Part shown: positions 6,531-9,798 of the stretch, in pieces | Layout of the letters: each line of letters opens with the position of its first letter | Numbering within the stretch: the first letter of the stretch is position 1 | Source: Pseudomonadota bacterium | Lineage (GTDB): Bacteria; Pseudomonadota; Alphaproteobacteria; Rhizobiales; Hyphomicrobiaceae | Assembly (NCBI GenBank): GCA_023428365.1 | Contig: JAEYYQ010000333.1 | Location: 1 to 9,798 of the forward strand | Reading direction: 5' to 3' | Length of the DNA: 9,798 nucleotides | Position numbers and translations under genes: made by a program | Notes under the pieces: model-generated | Seen by the model: the letters and a program-made list of their open reading frames with translations, nothing else | Databases searched by the model: none | Told to the model about the DNA's origin: nothing

Positions 6531-7355
6531 CTAACGGAGAATTCCCCGCCCGCGCATGAACGGCGGCAGATCCTCTTCTGTGATCTTGCCATCATCGTTG
6601 ACATCGCGCGAGGCAAACCGATCGCGGGCCGGCTTTTCGAACTCGGCACGGGTGATCTGGCCATCGCCATCCTGATCGAAGCGGCGCAAGGCTCTGCTGA
6701 TCTGCCGCGTTACGCGTTGCTTGACGCCGACCTCCACTTCGCCGGCATCCAGAGCACCGTCTGAGTTCAGATCAAGCCGCTCAAACATGCGCTCAGCCCG
6801 GCGCTCATGGTGCCAGCCACGCCGCTCACCGCGCTCTCCACGCTTGGCATGGTGCTCACCACGCCTGCGCTCAGCACGCTGGTCGGAGCCCTTGTCGTCA
6901 TCGTCGCCGGCCTTCTCCAGCTTGGCGGCGCCACGCGCGGAATATTCCTGTTTGGTGATCTTTCCGTCTCCGTCCTTGTCGAGACGCTTGAACATCACCG
7001 TGGTGAAATACGCGACGTTTTGCCCGATCTCGGCTTCGATTTCCTTGGCATCGATCACCCCGTCGCCGTTCGTATCCAGTCGGTTGAAGAACGGGGCCCG
7101 TTTGGCGAGCATTTCGTCGATAGTGACGGCGCCGTCGCTGTCGGCATCAAGGCTCTGCAGCCAACGTCCCATGCCACCTCGGCCACCAAAGCCGATTTCA
7201 CCCATCATGCCGCTAGTCATTCCCATTCCGTGTGGGCCCATGCCATGCGGACCGTGACCGAACCGACCACGCTTTTCTCCAACCGCGGCTATGGCTGCAG
7301 CTCCACCGGCCAGAACGAGCACGCCGGCCATGATCACCATTGTTCGCTTTTTCAT
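6531..7355 (-). CDS. Secreted EF-hand protein with six Ca-binding loops and a His/Met/Gly-rich segment
   Basis: This 274-residue protein starts with a signal peptide (about 1-24, KKR then a hydrophobic core ending AAAIAA), so it should be periplasmic or envelope-associated. Residues 31-63 are rich in His, Met and Gly (GHGPHGMGPHGMGMTSGMMG), possibly binding transition metals. Six EF-hand loops follow: 70-81 (DADSDGAVTIDE), 94-105 (DTNGDGVIDAKE), 126-137 (DKDGDGKITKQE), 195-206 (DLNSDGALDAGE), 227-238 (DQDGDGQITRAE) and 251-262 (DVNDDGKITEED, with Asp instead of Glu at position 12). A highly charged Arg/Glu/His linker (about 146-190) separates the first three from the last three. The ATG has GGAG 8 nt upstream. 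It is first in the sigma-factor operon, so it may be an effector of, or extra sensor for, that system. Ca binding is well supported; the role is unknown. Confidence 0.9.
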   Translation of the reverse strand: MKKRTMVIMAGVLVLAGGAAAIAAVGEKRGRFGHGPHGMGPHGMGMTSGMMGEIGFGGRGGMGRWLQSLDADSDGAVTIDEMLAKRAPFFNRLDTNGDGVIDAKEIEAEIGQNVAYFTTVMFKRLDKDGDGKITKQEYSARGAAKLEKAGDDDDKGSDQRAERRRGEHHAKRGERGERRGWHHERRAERMFERLDLNSDGALDAGEVEVGVKQRVTRQISRALRRFDQDGDGQITRAEFEKPARDRFASRDVNDDGKITEEDLPPFMRGRGILR

Positions 7356-7396
7356 ACATTGTCTCCGACTAGGACTGTCTTCTCTCCCCAGCTCCC

Positions 7397-7423
7397 AATG
7401 AACGGAGCAGGCCGGTGAATTCC
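7397..7423 (-). promoter_or_regulatory. Candidate ECF-type promoter of the EF-hand/sigma operon
   Basis: On the minus strand GGAAT (complement of 7419-7423) is followed, after 17 nt, by TCATT (complement of 7397-7401). This resembles the GGAAC ... TCnnA layout of sigma-E-like ECF promoters. It predicts a start near 7390 and a leader of about 35 nt. Placement before an operon encoding an ECF sigma suggests autoregulation. The match is partial, and no second copy was found in the window for comparison. Confidence 0.35.
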
Positions 7424-7444
7424 GTCGCGAAAACTGTCGGAAAC

Positions 7445-9798
7445 TTATGGAATGACCTGATCGAAGACAGATAGCGTTGCGGTCAGCATCTGCCGCAGGT
7501 CGGCCTCCAGGCGGCTGAAATCGGGCGAATCCGCCGCTCGCGCCAGCAGCGCTTTCAGACCTGGCGACGCCTGATCCGGCCGGAAAGGATCATCGAGACA
7601 GAGTCTAATGATTTGGGTGAGATCGCTCAGCAGCCGCGCGGCCGGGATCAGCACCGAGCCTCCGTCCGCCGGGATGAGTCCCTTCCCATCCAATTTTTGC
7701 AGCGCACGCAAGGTGTTCTGATCAAGCACGTCAGGGTGGGCATGCGCATGAATGAGTTGCAGATACTGAGCCACAAACTCGACATCAACCAACCCGCCAC
7801 GCACCTGCTTCAAATCCCAGATTTCGCTGGTGCCTTTCTCTGCGTCGATACGGTTGCGCATGTCGCGAACGTCAGAGACGATCTTCAGCTGGTCCCTGGA
7901 ACGCACCAGCGCCTCGTGGATCGCCCGCTCCACCTTGGCGCGCAGCTCTGGCGAACCGGTGATCACGCGGGCCCGCGTTAGAGCCATATGCTCCCAGGTC
8001 CAGGCCGAGCTCGCCTGGTATTCGATAAAACTCGAAAGTTGGGTCGCGACTGGGCCTTTCTGACCCGATGGCCGAAGGCGCATATCGACTTCATAGAGCT
8101 GACCTTCAGCCGTCGGCGCGGACAATGCACTGATTAGTCTCTGGGTAAACCGCGCGTAGTACTGGCTCGGCGCCAATGGCCGCTCCCCATCCGACTGCAC
8201 GGCATCGGGATCGAAATCATAGACGACAATGAGGTCGAGATCGGAGGCGGCCGTCATCTCGCGACCACCGAGCTTGCCCATTGCAACTACAGCCGCATCG
8301 CCGCCTGGGACACGTCCATACATTCGAACAAAATCCCGTGCGACGGCGTCCGCCAGTCCACGGATGAGTTGCTCGGCGAGCAGCGTGTAGCCCGGCCCGG
8401 CCTGAGCCGCGCTGATAATTCCCGACAGGATCCGCACACCGATCAGGAACGCCTGCTCGTTGCCGACAAGACGCGCCCGGTCGAGCACTTCCTGAATGTC
8501 TTGCGCACTTTCAAGCTCGGTGCGGATTAAGGCTTCCAATTCCTCAGGCGCCGGCAGCACGCCGATGACGCGCGGATCGAGGACGGCATCAAGGACCCGA
8601 TGACGGCGGCTCAAAATGCGCGCCAGCCGAGGCGCCGAGCCCATGATGTCCGCAACCAGACGCAGCAACGACGGGTTGGCGCGAAGCAGCGAGAACAACT
8701 GCACGCCCGCCGGCAGCTGTGAGAGAAACCGGTCGAACCCGGCAAATGCGGCGTCAGGATTTTCGGTCTGGGCCAACGTCTCGATCAGCACGGCCTGCAC
8801 TTCGGTCAGCCGCTCTCGCGCCTTGGCGCTGCGCACCGCCGGATAGCGGCCATGATGCCAGCCGCGAACGGCGGCAATCACTTGCTCCGGCTGCGAATAC
8901 CCCATCTGCGCCAGCGTTTCGACGGTCTGCGGATCATCCGCCTCTCCCGCGAACACCATGTTGGCGCCATCGCGCGTCAGCTCGGGCATGTCCTCGAATA
9001 ACGCTGCGTAATGCCGCTGGACAGTTTTCAGATGCGCGACCAGAGCCGTCGAAAATTCCGCCGTCGACGCATAGCCCGCAAATCTTGCAAACGACTCCAG
9101 CGCGACGGGATCGTCCGGCAGCTCGTGGGTCTGCTCGTCCGCCACCATCTGCAGCCGATGCTCGATGCCGCGCAGGTAGATGTAACTGGCGGAAAGATCA
9201 TCTCGCACATTCGTTTTGATCCAGCCGCGTTCAGCCAACCGTTCGAGCGCTGAAAGCGTCGCTGGCGTTCGCAGGTCCTGCTGACGCCCGCCGGCGATGA
9301 GCTGCTGAGTTTGCGCGAAGAACTCGATTTCGCGAATACCTCCGCGGCCGAGCTTGATGTTATGGCCGGCAACACCGATTTCGCCGAAACCACGATGCGC
9401 GTGAATCTGCCGCTTCATCGCGTGAATATCGGCAATAGCTGCGAAATCGAGATACTTGCGCCAGATGAACGGAGATAACTCAGCCAGCAGAGATTTGCCG
9501 GTAGCAACGTCGCCAGCCACAGGACGCGCCTTGATCATCGCCGCGCGTTCCCAGTTCTGGCCAAAGCTTTCGTAGTAGACGAGCGCCGCATCCGTTGAGA
9601 GCGTAATCTGGGTCGCGCCGGGATCGGGCCTCAGCCGCAGATCCGTCCGGAAGACATATCCATCGCCCGTGCGCTCCTGAAGAATACGCACGAGTTCTCG
9701 CGTCAAACGAACGAAGAACGGCTGTGGTTCAAGCCCGTCGCGTAAGCTCAGCCGCGCCGCTTCATAAAAGACAATCAGATCGATATCGCTGGAATAAT
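7445..9798 (-). CDS. glnE: Bifunctional glutamine synthetase adenylyltransferase/deadenylylase, N-terminally truncated by the window
   Basis: The frame is open from the right edge to a TAA at 7445-7447, giving about 783 residues. Complete alphaproteobacterial GlnE proteins are about 950-1000 residues, so roughly 200 are missing upstream. GlnE adenylylates glutamine synthetase when nitrogen is plentiful and reverses this when it is scarce, under PII (GlnB/GlnK) control, in the cytoplasm. Both nucleotidyltransferase halves are visible. The deadenylylase half has SSDIDL (9776-9793), a following DLRLRPDPG, and GRGGIREIEFFAQ. The adenylyltransferase half has GGREMTAASDLDL (the SDLDL is at 8231-8245), DMRLRPSGQKGPVA and VRGGLVDVEFVAQYLQ. 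The TTG at 9704-9706 is internal, not a start. No intrinsic terminator is seen in the 89 bp before the EF-hand gene, so some read-through into it is possible. Confidence 0.97.
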   Translation of the reverse strand, partial: YSSDIDLIVFYEAARLSLRDGLEPQPFFVRLTRELVRILQERTGDGYVFRTDLRLRPDPGATQITLSTDAALVYYESFGQNWERAAMIKARPVAGDVATGKSLLAELSPFIWRKYLDFAAIADIHAMKRQIHAHRGFGEIGVAGHNIKLGRGGIREIEFFAQTQQLIAGGRQQDLRTPATLSALERLAERGWIKTNVRDDLSASYIYLRGIEHRLQMVADEQTHELPDDPVALESFARFAGYASTAEFSTALVAHLKTVQRHYAALFEDMPELTRDGANMVFAGEADDPQTVETLAQMGYSQPEQVIAAVRGWHHGRYPAVRSAKARERLTEVQAVLIETLAQTENPDAAFAGFDRFLSQLPAGVQLFSLLRANPSLLRLVADIMGSAPRLARILSRRHRVLDAVLDPRVIGVLPAPEELEALIRTELESAQDIQEVLDRARLVGNEQAFLIGVRILSGIISAAQAGPGYTLLAEQLIRGLADAVARDFVRMYGRVPGGDAAVVAMGKLGGREMTAASDLDLIVVYDFDPDAVQSDGERPLAPSQYYARFTQRLISALSAPTAEGQLYEVDMRLRPSGQKGPVATQLSSFIEYQASSAWTWEHMALTRARVITGSPELRAKVERAIHEALVRSRDQLKIVSDVRDMRNRIDAEKGTSEIWDLKQVRGGLVDVEFVAQYLQLIHAHAHPDVLDQNTLRALQKLDGKGLIPADGGSVLIPAARLLSDLTQIIRLCLDDPFRPDQASPGLKALLARAADSPDFSRLEADLRQMLTATLSVFDQVIP

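Noticed and set aside
5879..6670. 263-codon minus-strand ORF overlapping the sigma and EF-hand genes in another frame
   Set aside because: It is Arg/Gly-rich and low-complexity, with no recognisable motif, while the overlapped frames encode clear sigma-2/sigma-4 domains and EF-hands.
6721..7418. Two long plus-strand ORFs opposite the EF-hand gene
   Set aside because: Both mirror the repetitive EF-hand coding sequence, giving Ser/Arg/Pro-rich or repetitive translations with no Shine-Dalgarno or partner genes.
7397..7440. ACGGA/TCCGT and TTCCG/CGGAA inverted repeats after glnE as a glnE terminator
   Set aside because: The arms are only five bases with long loops and no following T-run, and they overlap the candidate ECF promoter, so chance is the better explanation.
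1..9798. CRISPR array, tRNA, rRNA or insertion sequence
   Set aside because: No regularly spaced repeat series, cloverleaf-like segment, transposase motif or flanking terminal repeats were seen on either strand.

Overview
The window looks like chromosomal DNA from an alphaproteobacterium. The coding DNA is GC-rich, the start and Shine-Dalgarno usage fits, and the GlnE, PepN and NlpC/P60 proteins resemble those of Rhizobiales and relatives. The genus cannot be fixed from the sequence alone. No insertion sequence, prophage gene, CRISPR array, tRNA or rRNA was seen, so this is mostly a housekeeping region carrying one regulatory island.

Layout from left to right. (i) 1-293 (+): 3' end of an NlpC/P60 cell-wall peptidase. 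It overlaps, tail to tail, an unrecognised 152-residue gene at 253-711 (-). (ii) 712-926: divergent intergenic region. (iii) 927-3578 (+): complete pepN, an M1 aminopeptidase. (iv) A perfect 10-bp hairpin (3590-3616) separates pepN from the convergent aldo/keto reductase at 3636-4475 (-). (v) 4476-4813: a 338-bp gene-free stretch. It holds the reductase promoter region, a strong minus-strand rho-independent terminator, a stem-loop displaying ten consecutive C residues, and an AT-rich promoter-like segment with an exact 11-bp direct repeat. Together these suggest a small RNA of about 130 nt, or a structured operon 3' UTR. (vi) 4814-7355 (-): four genes, apparently one operon, transcribed right to left: a secreted EF-hand protein with six Ca-binding loops and a His/Met/Gly-rich segment, an ECF-type sigma factor, a single-pass membrane protein that is probably its anti-sigma factor, and a membrane-anchored periplasmic heavy-metal-sensor-family protein. 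(vii) 7445-9798 (-): glnE, lacking its N-terminal part because it runs off the window.

How the genes fit together. The sigma factor, membrane anti-sigma candidate and CnrX/CpxP-like periplasmic protein form a plausible envelope-to-transcription signalling chain, comparable in parts list to CnrY-CnrX-CnrH. The linked EF-hand protein could be an effector or an extra metal- or Ca-sensing component. An ECF-like promoter (GGAAT-N17-TCATT) lies about 35 nt before the EF-hand gene and would make the operon self-activating. GlnE (nitrogen control of glutamine synthetase), PepN (peptide turnover), the reductase and the cell-wall peptidase show no visible link to this module.
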